A DNA stretch of 64,000 nt from Mucilaginibacter_A sp965201005 (GCF_965201005.1 NZ_OZ241747.1:2170001-2234000), one strand, 5' to 3'. Shown: positions 18,244 through 27,320, counted from the first letter of the stretch. The notes: generated from the sequence alone by a model not told the origin. A program made the numbers and translations.

Positions 18244-18549
18244 ATGAATTTAGAACCGCTGCATGTGCCGTACCGATATCAAGAAGACGATTCCCCTGAA
18301 CAAAAAGTAATTTTTGCTTTGGGTCAGTTGGGGGAAGCTAACACGGAGGAAATTATGGCTAAATTGATGACATACAATCCGCAGGAAAACTTGACGGAAA
18401 CCGAAGCAGCAACTATTTTAAAAAATTATTTTGACCACGGAATGATCAACGGCGGTACTGAGCATGGGAGTTTTCGTTATAACTTACACAAAATATTAAA
18501 ACAAAATTCTGGCAGAACCAATATCGAAGGATTAGAAGAAGAACTGTAA
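18244..18549 (+). CDS. Small acidic protein, winged-helix-like, unrecognised
   Basis: 101 aa, no family recognised. The central part (about residues 20-80: VIFALGQLGEANTEEIMAKL, then helices, then GMINGG) has the spacing of a small winged-helix or PCI-like fold, with acidic ends (EEEL). No signal peptide or membrane segment, so cytoplasmic. It stands alone; its stop codon overlaps the first bases of a core motif (18549), and a strong terminator follows. Confidence 0.75.
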   Translation: MNLEPLHVPYRYQEDDSPEQKVIFALGQLGEANTEEIMAKLMTYNPQENLTETEAATILKNYFDHGMINGGTEHGSFRYNLHKILKQNSGRTNIEGLEEEL

Positions 18550-18574
18550 TGCTTCTTTTATCGGTATAAATTTC
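18549..18574 (+). repeat. Core motif overlapping a stop codon
   Basis: ATGCTTCTTTTA then TCGGTATAAATTTCGG, essentially the full consensus. The TAA of the 101-aa gene provides its first A. Confidence 0.88.
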
Positions 18575-18580
18575 GGATCC

Positions 18581-18619
18581 AACAAAAAAGCCCTTGAAAT
18601 TTTCAAGGGCTTTTTTGTT
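18581..18619. terminator. Strong bidirectional terminator
   Basis: A perfect 19-bp inverted repeat (AACAAAAAAGCCCTTGAAA and its complement) with a 1-nt centre, ending in T-tracts on both strands. It serves the 101-aa gene and the 34-aa minus-strand gene. Confidence 0.92.
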
Positions 18620-18627
18620 GTGAAATA

Positions 18628-18732
18628 TTATCTGGTTACCCACATTACAATTACGGCCAGAACAAGCAATATCAATAATACAATCCCGATCCCGATAATT
18701 TTGGAGCCTGCTTTTTTTTTGTTTTCCGGCAT
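18628..18732 (-). CDS. 34-aa single-pass membrane peptide
   Basis: A short open frame: ATG ending at 18732, stop TAA at 18628. The peptide begins MPENKKKAGSK, then has one continuous hydrophobic stretch (residues 12-31) rich in Ile, Val and Leu, and ends MWVTR. A basic N-terminus plus one helix fits an inner-membrane small protein. Support for a real gene: clean codon structure between a strong terminator and the rpoD region, and a downstream hairpin. The nine-A run at codons 5-7 is a possible slippage site. Function unknown. Confidence 0.6.
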   Translation of the reverse strand: MPENKKKAGSKIIGIGIVLLILLVLAVIVMWVTR

Positions 18733-18750
18733 ATATTTATTTTAAGTGGA

Positions 18751-18762
18751 TAAAAACAGTAT
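18751..18762 (-). repeat. Single core motif (GT type)
   Basis: Reads ATACTGTTTTTA on the minus strand with TCCACTTAAAATAAAT as second block, just after the rpoD stop codon. Confidence 0.82.
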
Positions 18763-18766
18763 TAAA

Positions 18767-19624
18767 TTATAAATAAGATTCGAGCACATTGTTGCGTGAG
18801 GTGTGGCGCAAACGTTGTAAAGCTTTGTCTTTTAACTGGCGTACACGTTCGCGAGTGATCATAAAGCGTTCTCCGATTTCTTCTAAAGATTGCGGCGTGC
18901 CTGAACCTAATCCGAAGAAAAGAATGATTACTTCGCGGTCACGTTCCGGCAGGGATGACAAAGAACGCATCACTTCCATTGATAATGATTCCTGGATCAT
19001 GCTATTGTCAGTGGCCGGATCGCCATGCTGCAAAACATCTAATAGTGTATTTTCTTCTCCCTGGATAAAAGGCGCATCCATAGAAACATGACGGCCGGAA
19101 TTGTTCAAAGAATCTGCAATCCGGTCTTCGGTAGTTTCCAAATCAACTGCCAATTCGGCCGGTGTTGGTTCACGTTCAAATTCCTGCTCCAAACGGGAGT
19201 ATGCTTTGCGGATTTTACTTAAAGAACCAACCTGGTTTAGCGGCAAACGCACAATACGGGATTGCTCTGCAACAGCAGATAATATAGATTGACGTATCCA
19301 CCAAACGGCATAAGAAATAAATTTAAAGCCTTTGGTTTCATCGAAGCGTTTGGCAGCTTTGATCAAACCTAAATTACCTTCATTGATTAAATCACCTAAC
19401 GTAAGTCCTTGATTTTGATATTGTTTCGCCACGGAAACCACAAAACGTAAATTTGCTTTGGTTAAACGTTCTAAAGCGGCCTGGTCTCCTTCCCTGATTT
19501 TTTGTGTTAAAATAACTTCTTCCTGTGCGGTAATCAAATCGACTTTACCGATCTCGGTTAAATATTTGTCCAGCGATTGTGATTCGCGGTTGGTAATGGA
19601 TTGTGATATTTTGAGTTGTCTCAT
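18767..19624 (-). CDS. rpoD: Primary RNA polymerase sigma factor RpoD
   Basis: 285 aa, the short primary sigma typical of Bacteroidota without region 1.1. It starts MRQLKISQSITNRES; region 1.2 follows (LDKYLTEIGKVDLI), region 2 with the promoter-melting segment FKFISYAVWWIRQSI (about 100-115), region 3 (LPLNQVGSLSKI) and region 4 with the helix-turn-helix TLEEIGERF-like SLEEIGERFMITRERVRQL. It recognises the divergent TAnnTTTG promoters of the phylum. It is followed by the 34-aa peptide gene on the same strand. Confidence 0.96.
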   Translation of the reverse strand: MRQLKISQSITNRESQSLDKYLTEIGKVDLITAQEEVILTQKIREGDQAALERLTKANLRFVVSVAKQYQNQGLTLGDLINEGNLGLIKAAKRFDETKGFKFISYAVWWIRQSILSAVAEQSRIVRLPLNQVGSLSKIRKAYSRLEQEFEREPTPAELAVDLETTEDRIADSLNNSGRHVSMDAPFIQGEENTLLDVLQHGDPATDNSMIQESLSMEVMRSLSSLPERDREVIILFFGLGSGTPQSLEEIGERFMITRERVRQLKDKALQRLRHTSRNNVLESYL

Positions 19625-19952
19625 AATTTATAATAAATGCTTAACAAAATGTTAGCTTTGAAAATAGTTGCCAGGGTTAAAATTTTAAATATACAACAAT
19701 TTCCTCAACGCTGCTATTCTGCTTTTGTTTTAAAAGGTAAACAAACTGTATGAAATTGATACAATAATTTGTATTAATTTCAGTACAACTTATTAACGTT
19801 TGTTTAAACCATAATAGTTTAATTATCACGGTTAAAATAGTCAGTATTACGTCATTATAACCAAAAAAGTTATTTTCTGAATAAGCAAGCAACTTCTTTA
19901 AAAAAGATTTAGGATTTTCTTTTGAAGAAGAATATTAAACCTCTTTAAATCG
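19625..19952. other. Gene-free A/T-rich stretch upstream of rpoD
   Basis: 328 bp of very A/T-rich sequence between rpoD and the pseudouridine synthase gene. I find no plausible short gene, tRNA, hairpin terminator or core motif. It probably contains the rpoD promoter and leader; no box is clear enough to name. Confidence 0.5.
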
Positions 19953-20672
19953 CTACAGATCAAACTTTTCAAGTAGTTTTAGCAAGGTGTCAAAATCTTT
20001 AGGGTAAGGCGCATGTACGGTAATTTCCTCGTCTGGGTTTATCTTGAAAGTAACTTCATAAGCATGTAAGGCGAAACGTTTCATTATCGGCAGCTCTTCC
20101 TGCTCTTTGCCCAATCGGTAATTTCTTTTTAAAGCTGATAAAAAAACCGGTTTGCCTTTATAGGTTTCATCCCCTGCAATAGAAGCACGCTGTGTAGCCA
20201 GGTGAATACGGATTTGATGCATCCTTCCGGTAACAGGTTTGCACTCTGCCAACGTATAATGTTTAAAATATTTGATGGAATTAAACCAGGTTTCGGCGCG
20301 TTTGCCTTCCTGCCTGCTGATGGTAACGGTTCCTTTACCGATGTTCAAAATCGGCAGATCGATAAACAGGTTTTCAAAAACATGCGTACCATCGATAACG
20401 GCATGATATACTTTTTTTACCTGCCTTTTTTCAAACTGTATAGAAACCGAACGGTAAGCTTCCGGGTTTTTAGCGATGATCAGCGCACCCGATGTTTCCT
20501 TGTCCAAACGATGGCAAATCTGGGCATCTTCCCAATATTGTCTGGCTAAACGCAGCAGGTTGATTTCGCCGCCTTCGCGCTCGTCTAAAGAACTTAAAAA
20601 AGGTGGTTTGTTTACAACGATCAGGTCTTGGTTTTCAAATAAGATCAAGTCCTGGAATTTTGGAAATTTCAT
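19953..20672 (-). CDS. RluA family pseudouridine synthase
   Basis: About 239 aa from MKFPKFQDL at 20672 (an ATG three codons earlier is possible). The catalytic motif HRLDKETSGALIIAKN carries the nucleophilic Asp (about residue 62), preceded by VVNKPP and followed by GRMHQIRIHLA. There is no S4 domain, so it is the short, RluA/RluE-like class acting on 23S rRNA or tRNA; the exact uridine cannot be told from sequence. It begins 21 bp after the response-regulator stop and is probably cotranscribed. Confidence 0.92.
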   Translation of the reverse strand: MKFPKFQDLILFENQDLIVVNKPPFLSSLDEREGGEINLLRLARQYWEDAQICHRLDKETSGALIIAKNPEAYRSVSIQFEKRQVKKVYHAVIDGTHVFENLFIDLPILNIGKGTVTISRQEGKRAETWFNSIKYFKHYTLAECKPVTGRMHQIRIHLATQRASIAGDETYKGKPVFLSALKRNYRLGKEQEELPIMKRFALHAYEVTFKINPDEEITVHAPYPKDFDTLLKLLEKFDL

Positions 20673-20702
20673 CTGCCGCAAATATCGCAGATTTATGGCG
20701 TT

Positions 20703-21392
20703 TTACAGCAACTCAAATTTGTAACCCACACCTTTTACGGTAGCAACATAATTTTCGCCCAGCTTTTCGCGCAGTTTGCGGATATGTACATCAATGGTAC
20801 GGTTGGTTACCACAACAGAATCTTCCCAGATATTTTTTAAAATTGCTTCACGCGTATAAACTTTACCGGGCTTGGAAGCCAGTAAATACAATAATTCGAA
20901 TTCTTTTTTGGCGAGTACAACCTTTTCTCCGGACTGAAAAACCAGGAATGCTTCTCTGTCGATCACCAAATCGCCAATTTCCAATTTGTTGTCGGCACTT
21001 TCTTCAGAAGGCTGGTTACGGCGCAAAATCGCATTGATCCGGCTCACCAAAGCCCGCGGCTTGATCGGTTTGGCAATGTAATCGTCGGCACCAACGTTAA
21101 AACCGGCAATTTCGGAATACTCCTCACTCCTGGCCGTCAAAAAAACCATGAATGTATTTTTAAATTCCGGCATGGTACGCATCAAACGGCAGGCTTCAAT
21201 CCCGTCCATTTTCGGCATCATTACGTCCAAAATAATCAAATCGGGCAAAACTTTTTTCGCTTCGGCCACAGCTTCCTGTCCGTTATGCGCCAAAAAAACC
21301 TGATAACCTTCCTTGTTCAGGTTGTATTCAATCAGTTCCAGGATATCCGGCTCATCGTCAACAATCAGGATTTTTTGTTTAGGGTTACTCAT
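20703..21392 (-). CDS. OmpR/PhoB family response regulator
   Basis: 229 aa from MSNPKQKILIVDDEPD at 21392; the longer upstream in-frame ATG adds an unlikely basic leader. Receiver domain 1-120 has the acidic pair DDEPD, phospho-acceptor in LIILDVMMPKMDG, conserved Thr in FLTARS and Lys in YIAKPIKPRAL. The winged-helix effector (about 140-225) ends KGVGYKFELL. The partner histidine kinase is not adjacent. It likely binds promoter direct repeats when phosphorylated; the regulon is unknown. Confidence 0.92.
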   Translation of the reverse strand: MSNPKQKILIVDDEPDILELIEYNLNKEGYQVFLAHNGQEAVAEAKKVLPDLIILDVMMPKMDGIEACRLMRTMPEFKNTFMVFLTARSEEYSEIAGFNVGADDYIAKPIKPRALVSRINAILRRNQPSEESADNKLEIGDLVIDREAFLVFQSGEKVVLAKKEFELLYLLASKPGKVYTREAILKNIWEDSVVVTNRTIDVHIRKLREKLGENYVATVKGVGYKFELL

Positions 21393-21499
21393 TTTCTTAA
21401 TTTTCTGTAAATGTAGCGGCAAAAAAAGAAGGCTATTGTTAAGTTTTGATTAAAAAATTGTAAATGTAACGTGTTTTAATTTTACCCGGAAAAATATCT

Positions 21500-21557
21500 G
21501 TGCTTCTTTTATGCGTATAAATTTTGTTTTTGTATTTTATACTGATAAAAGAAGCAT
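21500..21557. repeat. Short inverted pair of core motifs, 58 bp
   Basis: GTGCTTCTTTTA (21500-21511) with TGCGTATAAATTTTG, facing the reverse copy at 21546-21557 with TCAGTATAAAATAC. The two second blocks nearly meet, so the arms form a nearly closed 58-bp hairpin. A degenerate third copy follows at about 21582. It lies between two minus-strand genes, not at a convergent junction. Confidence 0.82.
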
Positions 21558-21645
21558 TGATATTTCCTGTTTTTTAGATGATAAAATAAGCATCTAAATA
21601 AATCGGATAAAATTTAAACAGGCCCTAAATGTAACGTGTGTTAAC

Positions 21646-22758
21646 CTATTTAACTGAAGTAAACGTTTTAGCAAAAAATGCAGCCAAATCGCTTCCGGTA
21701 ATGTTTTTAGCAATGATTTTTCCATCCGGATCGATAATAAAATTTGACGGGATGGCCTGTACGCCATATTTTTCTACGGTTGGCCCGTTAAAATTTTGCA
21801 GTTCGCTGCCATGCGCCCAAACTAATTTGTCATCAGTGATCGCTTTTTGCCAGGCATCTTTTTTCTCATCCAAGGAAATGCCCACAATATTTAACCCTTT
21901 TGGGTGATATTGCTGGTATAGTTTCACTACGTTCGGGTTTTCTTTACGGCAAGGCACGCACCAGGAAGCCCAAAAATCCAGCATTACGTATTTACCTTTA
22001 TAATCTGAAAGTTTGATTGTTTTTCCATCGAGGCCTGGAATTGAAAAATCCGGAGCTGCGTGGCCAACAGAAACCGGTTTTATCGTTTCCATGTGTTTGA
22101 TAAACTGGGAAACTGCCGGGTTGCCCTTAAATTTACCTTGAATATCATCTGCATAAGCAACCAGTTGCTGTTCGTATTTCATCTGATCCAAAGCCATTGC
22201 CGCATAAAAACCAGCCAAAGAGCTTTTGTTTTGATTCACAAATTTCAAAATCTCGTTGGACAAACCGGCCATGTTCTGCTCAAAAGAAGGCAGAAATTTT
22301 TTCAAGACCGAATCCTGATTCACGCCTTTTGCAGCTGCAGCTTCCTGATATTCATTGGCCAATTTAGTGTTTTTAGCCGTGTAAATATTGCTAATGCGGT
22401 TATACTCACGGATTTTTTCCGAATCTTCCGAACCGCTTGTGGTATAATTATGTTCCGGATCGGCAAGGTCTGTTTTGAAATCGATCGTATTTCCGTTTTC
22501 TGCAATCAGATCAAACTCCTGATCGCCGTTTTTAATTTTGTACAGATTGGCAAACGGTGCCGCTTTTTTAAATACAAACGTGTTTTGTTCAGTCAGTTGG
22601 GCAGAATCAACCACGCGCAAATTGGTAGAATCTGCTTCCAGCAAATATACTTTTTGCTGCGCCGGATGCTCGATCTTACCTTCAATTTTAAATAAATTTT
22701 TGTCTTTGCAGGAGGCCAGTGCGGCCAGCAGCACAACCGGAACGATCAACTTTTTCAT
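21646..22758 (-). CDS. TlpA-like thioredoxin lipoprotein with DUF4369
   Basis: 370 aa. A lipobox signal peptide (LLAALASC, cysteine about 17) precedes a DUF4369 domain (about 25-125), a helical linker, and a thioredoxin/AhpC-TSA domain from about 235 with the redox motif WASWCVPCRKENP. It should be a periplasm-facing, membrane-attached disulfide reductase that may support cytochrome maturation or oxidative repair. Its gene starts one base after the gatB stop, so it is probably cotranscribed with gatB. The DUF4369-TlpA fusion is common in this phylum. Confidence 0.9.
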   Translation of the reverse strand: MKKLIVPVVLLAALASCKDKNLFKIEGKIEHPAQQKVYLLEADSTNLRVVDSAQLTEQNTFVFKKAAPFANLYKIKNGDQEFDLIAENGNTIDFKTDLADPEHNYTTSGSEDSEKIREYNRISNIYTAKNTKLANEYQEAAAAKGVNQDSVLKKFLPSFEQNMAGLSNEILKFVNQNKSSLAGFYAAMALDQMKYEQQLVAYADDIQGKFKGNPAVSQFIKHMETIKPVSVGHAAPDFSIPGLDGKTIKLSDYKGKYVMLDFWASWCVPCRKENPNVVKLYQQYHPKGLNIVGISLDEKKDAWQKAITDDKLVWAHGSELQNFNGPTVEKYGVQAIPSNFIIDPDGKIIAKNITGSDLAAFFAKTFTSVK

Positions 22759-22759
22759 T

Positions 22760-24220
22760 TTATTTCTCTAATTTTTCGGCTAAAACCCGGTTAGCTGTTT
22801 TCGGGTCTATTTTTCCTTTAGACAGCTTCATCACTTCGCCCATAAACATACCAATAATCCCTTTTTTACCTTTTTTATATTCAGAAACTTTTTGCGGGTG
22901 CAGCTGCAAAACCTGATCGATCAGCAAATCCAGTTTTTCTACGCTTTGATCTATAAACAGGTTTAATGCCGATGCTGTTTTTACCGCTGTTTTTTCAGGA
23001 TGATTGATCAACTCCGGAAAAAGCTGCTGCGTGGCGGCGGTATGGCTGATTTTTCCGTCGTCAATCATTGCAATAATTTCGGCAACCGTTTTCGGCTTCA
23101 CCCAAAAATCACCGATAAAAACAGCATGGTTGTTTAAGTAGGATTTGATGCTGCCCATCAGCCAGTGCGCGGCAGCTTTATAGTTGGCCGTTTCATTGAT
23201 CAGTTCTTCAAAATACAAAACCAAATCCTGATCTGCGGTAATCACGCTGGCTTCATAATCGCTTAAACCCAAATTTGTAGTGTATTTTTCGTACAATTCT
23301 TCGGGCAAAGCGGGCAATGATTTTTTTATCTCTGCAATATAAGCGTCGCTCAAAACCAGTGGCGGCAAATCCGGCTCCGGGAAATAACGGTAATCATTGG
23401 CCATTTCTTTACTGCGGAGGACGGACGTTTCGCCGCTGTCGGCATCAAAATTTAAAGTATTTTGTTCGATTTTTTTTCCCTGCTCCAGCAATCCGATCTG
23501 TCTTTCGGCTTCAAACTCAATCGCTTTTTGTACGTTTTTGATCGAGTTGAGGTTTTTTACCTCGCAGCGCGTGCCGTACTCGGTTTCACCTTTTTTACGT
23601 ACCGAAATATTAGCATCACAACGCAAACTTCCTTCTTCCATGTTGCCATCGCAAATCCCCAGAAAGCGGACTAATTTTCGTATTTCCGACAGAAAAACAT
23701 GTGCTTCTTCACCGCTGCGCAAATCCGGTTCGGATACAATTTCCAGCAGAGGCACACCGGCGCGGTTCAGGTCGATCAGCGTGTTTTCATCGTCCAGGTT
23801 ATGGATGCTTTTGCCTGCATCTTCTTCCATGTGGATGCGGTTCAGGCGGATATTTTTTTGGCCAGATGCTGTTTTTATCCGTATAAATCCGTCGTAACAA
23901 ATAGCGGCCGCATCCTGCGTAATCTGGTAACCTTTGGGCAAATCAGCATAAAAATAATTTTTCCGGTCGAAAAAATTGTGTTTTCTGATCTGGCAATTGG
24001 TGGCCAAGCCCAGTTTTACCGCAAATTCAACATGTTTTTTATTGATGAACGGCAGCGTGCCCGGATGGCCCAGCGAAACCGGACTGACATGGCGGTTTGG
24101 GTTTGCCCCGAACGCGGCCGAATCAGAACAAAAAGCTTTACTTGCCGTAGCCATTTGTGCGTGTACTTCCAGGCCGATAACTACTTCATAATCCAAGGCC
24201 TGCGCGGTTTGTATCGTCAT
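22760..24220 (-). CDS. gatB: Aspartyl/glutamyl-tRNA amidotransferase subunit B
   Basis: 486 aa, normal length. The kinase domain has YEVVIGLEVHAQM at the start, GHPGTLPFINKKHVEFA, GYQITQ, RIHMEEDAGKSIH, LIDLNRAGVPLLEIVSEPD, and the C-terminal GatB/YqeY tail domain. It phosphorylates the tRNA-bound Glu/Asp so GatCA can amidate it. GatA and GatC are elsewhere. Two core motifs are in frame: 22972-22983 and 23866-23877, the latter with a full second block, encoding IRIKTASG. Confidence 0.97.
   Translation of the reverse strand: MTIQTAQALDYEVVIGLEVHAQMATASKAFCSDSAAFGANPNRHVSPVSLGHPGTLPFINKKHVEFAVKLGLATNCQIRKHNFFDRKNYFYADLPKGYQITQDAAAICYDGFIRIKTASGQKNIRLNRIHMEEDAGKSIHNLDDENTLIDLNRAGVPLLEIVSEPDLRSGEEAHVFLSEIRKLVRFLGICDGNMEEGSLRCDANISVRKKGETEYGTRCEVKNLNSIKNVQKAIEFEAERQIGLLEQGKKIEQNTLNFDADSGETSVLRSKEMANDYRYFPEPDLPPLVLSDAYIAEIKKSLPALPEELYEKYTTNLGLSDYEASVITADQDLVLYFEELINETANYKAAAHWLMGSIKSYLNNHAVFIGDFWVKPKTVAEIIAMIDDGKISHTAATQQLFPELINHPEKTAVKTASALNLFIDQSVEKLDLLIDQVLQLHPQKVSEYKKGKKGIIGMFMGEVMKLSKGKIDPKTANRVLAEKLEK
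23866..23892 (+). repeat. Full-length core motif inside gatB
   Basis: ATGCTGTTTTTA followed by TCCGTATAAATCCG, a near-complete two-block copy in the middle of an essential reading frame without breaking it. It shows the full unit can be accommodated in coding sequence. Confidence 0.82.
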
Positions 24221-24404
24221 TTAAGAATGTAAGCACTGATGGTAAAGCTGCAAAACTATTAATTATTTTGAATTACGCCACGCTATAAACCAACATGGAA
24301 TTTGCCTTTAAACACCAATATTTGCCTTTCCGTAGTAAGCCAAAGTCAAAATAACCCCGGATTTTCGGACGGGTTATAATTGTTAATGGCCAAAATTTAC
24401 CCTG

Positions 24405-24442
24405 TAAAAGTAGCATTGGCTGCTTCGGTAATGCTTTTTTTA
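24405..24442. repeat. Decayed divergent pair of core motifs at the alaS 3' end
   Basis: TAAAAGTAGCAT at 24405 (one mismatch, with an intact second block CAGGGTAAATTTTGG when read on the minus strand) and ATGCTTTTTTTA at 24431 (one mismatch). They point away from each other 26 bp apart, the same layout as the intact pair at 36720/36744. Confidence 0.65.
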
Positions 24443-24453
24443 TGCCTGTTTTT

Positions 24454-27159
24454 TCAGAGTTGTGCCGGGATGAAAGTTTTGGCTTTCTCGATAGCCGCTT
24501 TTAAACCAGCTGCATTTTTACCACCAGCTGTTGCGTAAAAAGGCTGACCGCCGCCGCCGCCTTGTATTTCTTTAGCCAGTTCTTTAATGAAAACCCGCGC
24601 ATCCAAACCTTTTTCTTTAATCAGGTTTTCGGAAATCATCACCGTTAAATTTGGTTTTCCATCGATGATCGCACCTAAAATCAAAACCAAATTTGCAACA
24701 ATATCTTTGGTTTGATAAGCCAGACTTTTCAAAGCTTCTGCATTTGGCAGTTCCACTTCTTCGGAAATAAAATTTATGCCGTTAAAAGAAGTATGCTTTG
24801 CAGCCAGTTCTTTTTTCATGCCGGAAACCTTATCCAGAACTGCTTTTTCTGCTTCTTTTTTGAGAGAAGCATTTTCTTCCAGCAATTGCTCCAGGCTTTT
24901 GGTTAAATCTTTCGGATTTTTCAGCAGTTCTTTTAAAGCTTTAATTTCTTCGTTTTGCTGATGAATAAATTCTTCTGATTTAATTCCCGTTATCGCTTCA
25001 ATCCGACGAACGCCAGCAGCAACTGCACTTTCGGAAACGATTTTAAAGAAACCAATTTGTCCGGTTGCCTGCACATGTGTTCCGCCGCAAAGCTCGATGG
25101 AAAACTTTTCGTCCATCGTTACTACACGAACCACATCGCCATATTTCTCTCCAAATAAAGCCATTGCGCCGGTTTGTGACGCTTCTGCAAAAGACATAGA
25201 TTGAATGGTTACACCAACATTTTCCCGAATTTTTCGGTTGACTACTGTTTCTATCCTACTAATTTCTTCGTCGCTTACTTTAGCGAAATGCGAAAAATCA
25301 AAACGTAAAGCATCGGCACTAACCAATGAACCTTTCTGGTTGACGTGTGATCCTAAAACTTCTTTCAAAGCGGCATGAAGCAAATGTGTTGCGGAGTGGT
25401 TGTTTTCGATATTCAATCTTCTTTCGGGATCAACATAAGCCGTTAAAACATCAGAAGGATCTTCCGGCATTTGATCTACAAAATGCACAATCAAACCGTT
25501 TTCTTTTTTGGTATCCGTAACCGCAATAATTTCGCCGTCTGGGAAAATCAGATCGCCGGTATCGCCAACTTGTCCGCCGCTTTCTGCATAAAAAGGCGTT
25601 TTGTCCAGCACTAATTGAAACTGCTCTTTTCCTTTAGCTTTAACTTTTCGGTATTTAATGATGTGCGCAATGGTTTCTGTTTCGGTATAACCGGTAAATT
25701 CTACGGTATCATCTTCTTTTAAAATGATCCAATCTCCGGTATCAATTGCGGTTGCCGTGCGGGAACGGTTTTTTTGTTCTTGGAGACGTTTATTGAAATA
25801 TTCCATATTAACAGAAAATCCTCTTTCTTTAGCCATCAATTCTGTTAAATCTACAGGAAAACCAAAGGTATCATACTGCAAAAATGCAAAAGCACCTGAA
25901 ACTTTACCACTGAGAACATTTTCAACCCCGTCTCCGTAATCGAAATCATGCCGTTCTTCATCATCTTTATCCAACCCAATAAAATAGCTTTCGAAGTACT
26001 GAATTCCTCTCTCCAACGTTCTCAAAAACGAAATCTCCTCCTCCAAAACCACTTTCTGCACAAACTCTCTCTGCTTATACAAATTCGGAAACACATCTTT
26101 AAATTGTTCCGATAAAAGAAGCACTAAATGATTCAAAAAAGGTTCTTTTAAATTGAGATATTGATAAGCGTAACGAACTGCTCTTCTTAAAATCCGGCGG
26201 ATAACATAACCAGCTTTGTTATTAGAAGGCAACTGCCCATCAGCAATAGCAAATGCAATAGCACGGATATGATCTGCCATTACGCGCATTGCCACAGCAT
26301 CATTCCAGCCTTCTCCGTTTGGAACTGCATTGCTAACGTAAGTTTTCCCGCTTTTCTCTGCAATAAACTGGATCAGCGGCTGGAAAACATCCGTATCGTA
26401 ATTAGAACTTTTACCTTGTAAAACACGCACCAAACGCTCGAAACCCATGCCAGTATCTACATGTTTGTTGGGCAGTGGCTGCAGCGAACCGTCTTTTAAT
26501 CGGTTAAACTGCATAAACACAATGTTCCAGATTTCAATTACCTGCGGATCATCGGCGTTAACCAGTTCCGCTCCGCTCCTCGCGCTCCTTTCTTCCTCGC
26601 TCCTGTTATCATAATGAATTTCCGAGCAAGGTCCGCAAGGGCCGGTTTCGCCCATCTCCCAAAAGTTATCTTTTTTATTTCCGGGAAGGATATTACTTTC
26701 AGGAAAATACTGTTTCCACAGATCGTAAGCTTCCTGGTCTTTTTCCAAACCTTCTTTTTCATCGCCCTGAAAATAAGTTACATATAAGCGGTTTGGATCG
26801 ATTTTATAAACATCAACCAGCAATTCCCAGCTCCATTCAATCGCTTCTTTTTTAAAATAATCGCCAAAACTCCAGTTGCCCAGCATCTCAAACATCGTAT
26901 GGTGATACGTATCGATGCCAACTTCCTCCAGATCATTGTGCTTGCCAGATACGCGCAAACAACGCTGTGTATCTGCCACGCGCGGGAATTTCGGGTTTTC
27001 TTCACCCAAAAAAATGCTTTTAAACTGGTTCATGCCGGCGTTGGTAAACATCAAGGTCGGGTCATTCTTCACCACAATCGGCGCGGATGGAACGATCTGA
27101 TGTTGTTTCGAGGCAAAAAAATCTAAAAATTGCTGGCGTATTTGGGAGGCGGTTAACAT
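24454..27159 (-). CDS. alaS: Alanyl-tRNA synthetase
   Basis: 901 aa, full length. Class II catalytic core at the N-terminus (MLTASQIRQQFLDFF, then FTNAGMNQFKSIFLG), editing domain with the zinc motifs HSATHLLHAAL and CGGTHV, and a C-terminal DHHA1 domain with GGGGGQPFYATAGGKN. It charges tRNA-Ala and clears mischarged Ser/Gly. Two core motifs are embedded: 24783-24794 (TSFN) and 26113-26124. The start ATG (27159) is followed upstream by another motif. Confidence 0.97.
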   Translation of the reverse strand: MLTASQIRQQFLDFFASKQHQIVPSAPIVVKNDPTLMFTNAGMNQFKSIFLGEENPKFPRVADTQRCLRVSGKHNDLEEVGIDTYHHTMFEMLGNWSFGDYFKKEAIEWSWELLVDVYKIDPNRLYVTYFQGDEKEGLEKDQEAYDLWKQYFPESNILPGNKKDNFWEMGETGPCGPCSEIHYDNRSEEERSARSGAELVNADDPQVIEIWNIVFMQFNRLKDGSLQPLPNKHVDTGMGFERLVRVLQGKSSNYDTDVFQPLIQFIAEKSGKTYVSNAVPNGEGWNDAVAMRVMADHIRAIAFAIADGQLPSNNKAGYVIRRILRRAVRYAYQYLNLKEPFLNHLVLLLSEQFKDVFPNLYKQREFVQKVVLEEEISFLRTLERGIQYFESYFIGLDKDDEERHDFDYGDGVENVLSGKVSGAFAFLQYDTFGFPVDLTELMAKERGFSVNMEYFNKRLQEQKNRSRTATAIDTGDWIILKEDDTVEFTGYTETETIAHIIKYRKVKAKGKEQFQLVLDKTPFYAESGGQVGDTGDLIFPDGEIIAVTDTKKENGLIVHFVDQMPEDPSDVLTAYVDPERRLNIENNHSATHLLHAALKEVLGSHVNQKGSLVSADALRFDFSHFAKVSDEEISRIETVVNRKIRENVGVTIQSMSFAEASQTGAMALFGEKYGDVVRVVTMDEKFSIELCGGTHVQATGQIGFFKIVSESAVAAGVRRIEAITGIKSEEFIHQQNEEIKALKELLKNPKDLTKSLEQLLEENASLKKEAEKAVLDKVSGMKKELAAKHTSFNGINFISEEVELPNAEALKSLAYQTKDIVANLVLILGAIIDGKPNLTVMISENLIKEKGLDARVFIKELAKEIQGGGGGQPFYATAGGKNAAGLKAAIEKAKTFIPAQL

Positions 27160-27165
27160 GCTTTG

Positions 27166-27189
27166 ATGCTGTTTTTATCGGTATAAATT
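27166..27189 (+). repeat. Core motif just upstream of alaS
   Basis: ATGCTGTTTTTA then TCGGTATAAATTATG, six bases from the alaS start codon on the opposite strand, inside its 5' leader region. Confidence 0.85.
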
Positions 27190-27320
27190 ATGCGGCAAAG
27201 ATAGGGTTTTGAGGAAATTTTTGAAAAGGCACTGTACAGTCATTTCGGCTGAAAAGAGAAATCTTCTTTAAAGTTTTTTTTTGCACGAACACAGTTTTTT
27301 TCTGCAGCATAGTATCCGAT

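Noticed and set aside
18549..18574. The motif as a promoter (TATAAA in the second block)
   Set aside because: Copies occur in both orientations, in genes and at convergent gene ends, and do not match the -33 TTG / -7 TAnnTTTG pattern.
26565..26610. Short CGCTCCT-rich stretch in alaS that looked like an insertion
   Set aside because: It translates to RSEEERSARSGAEL, normal for this loop of alanyl-tRNA synthetases.
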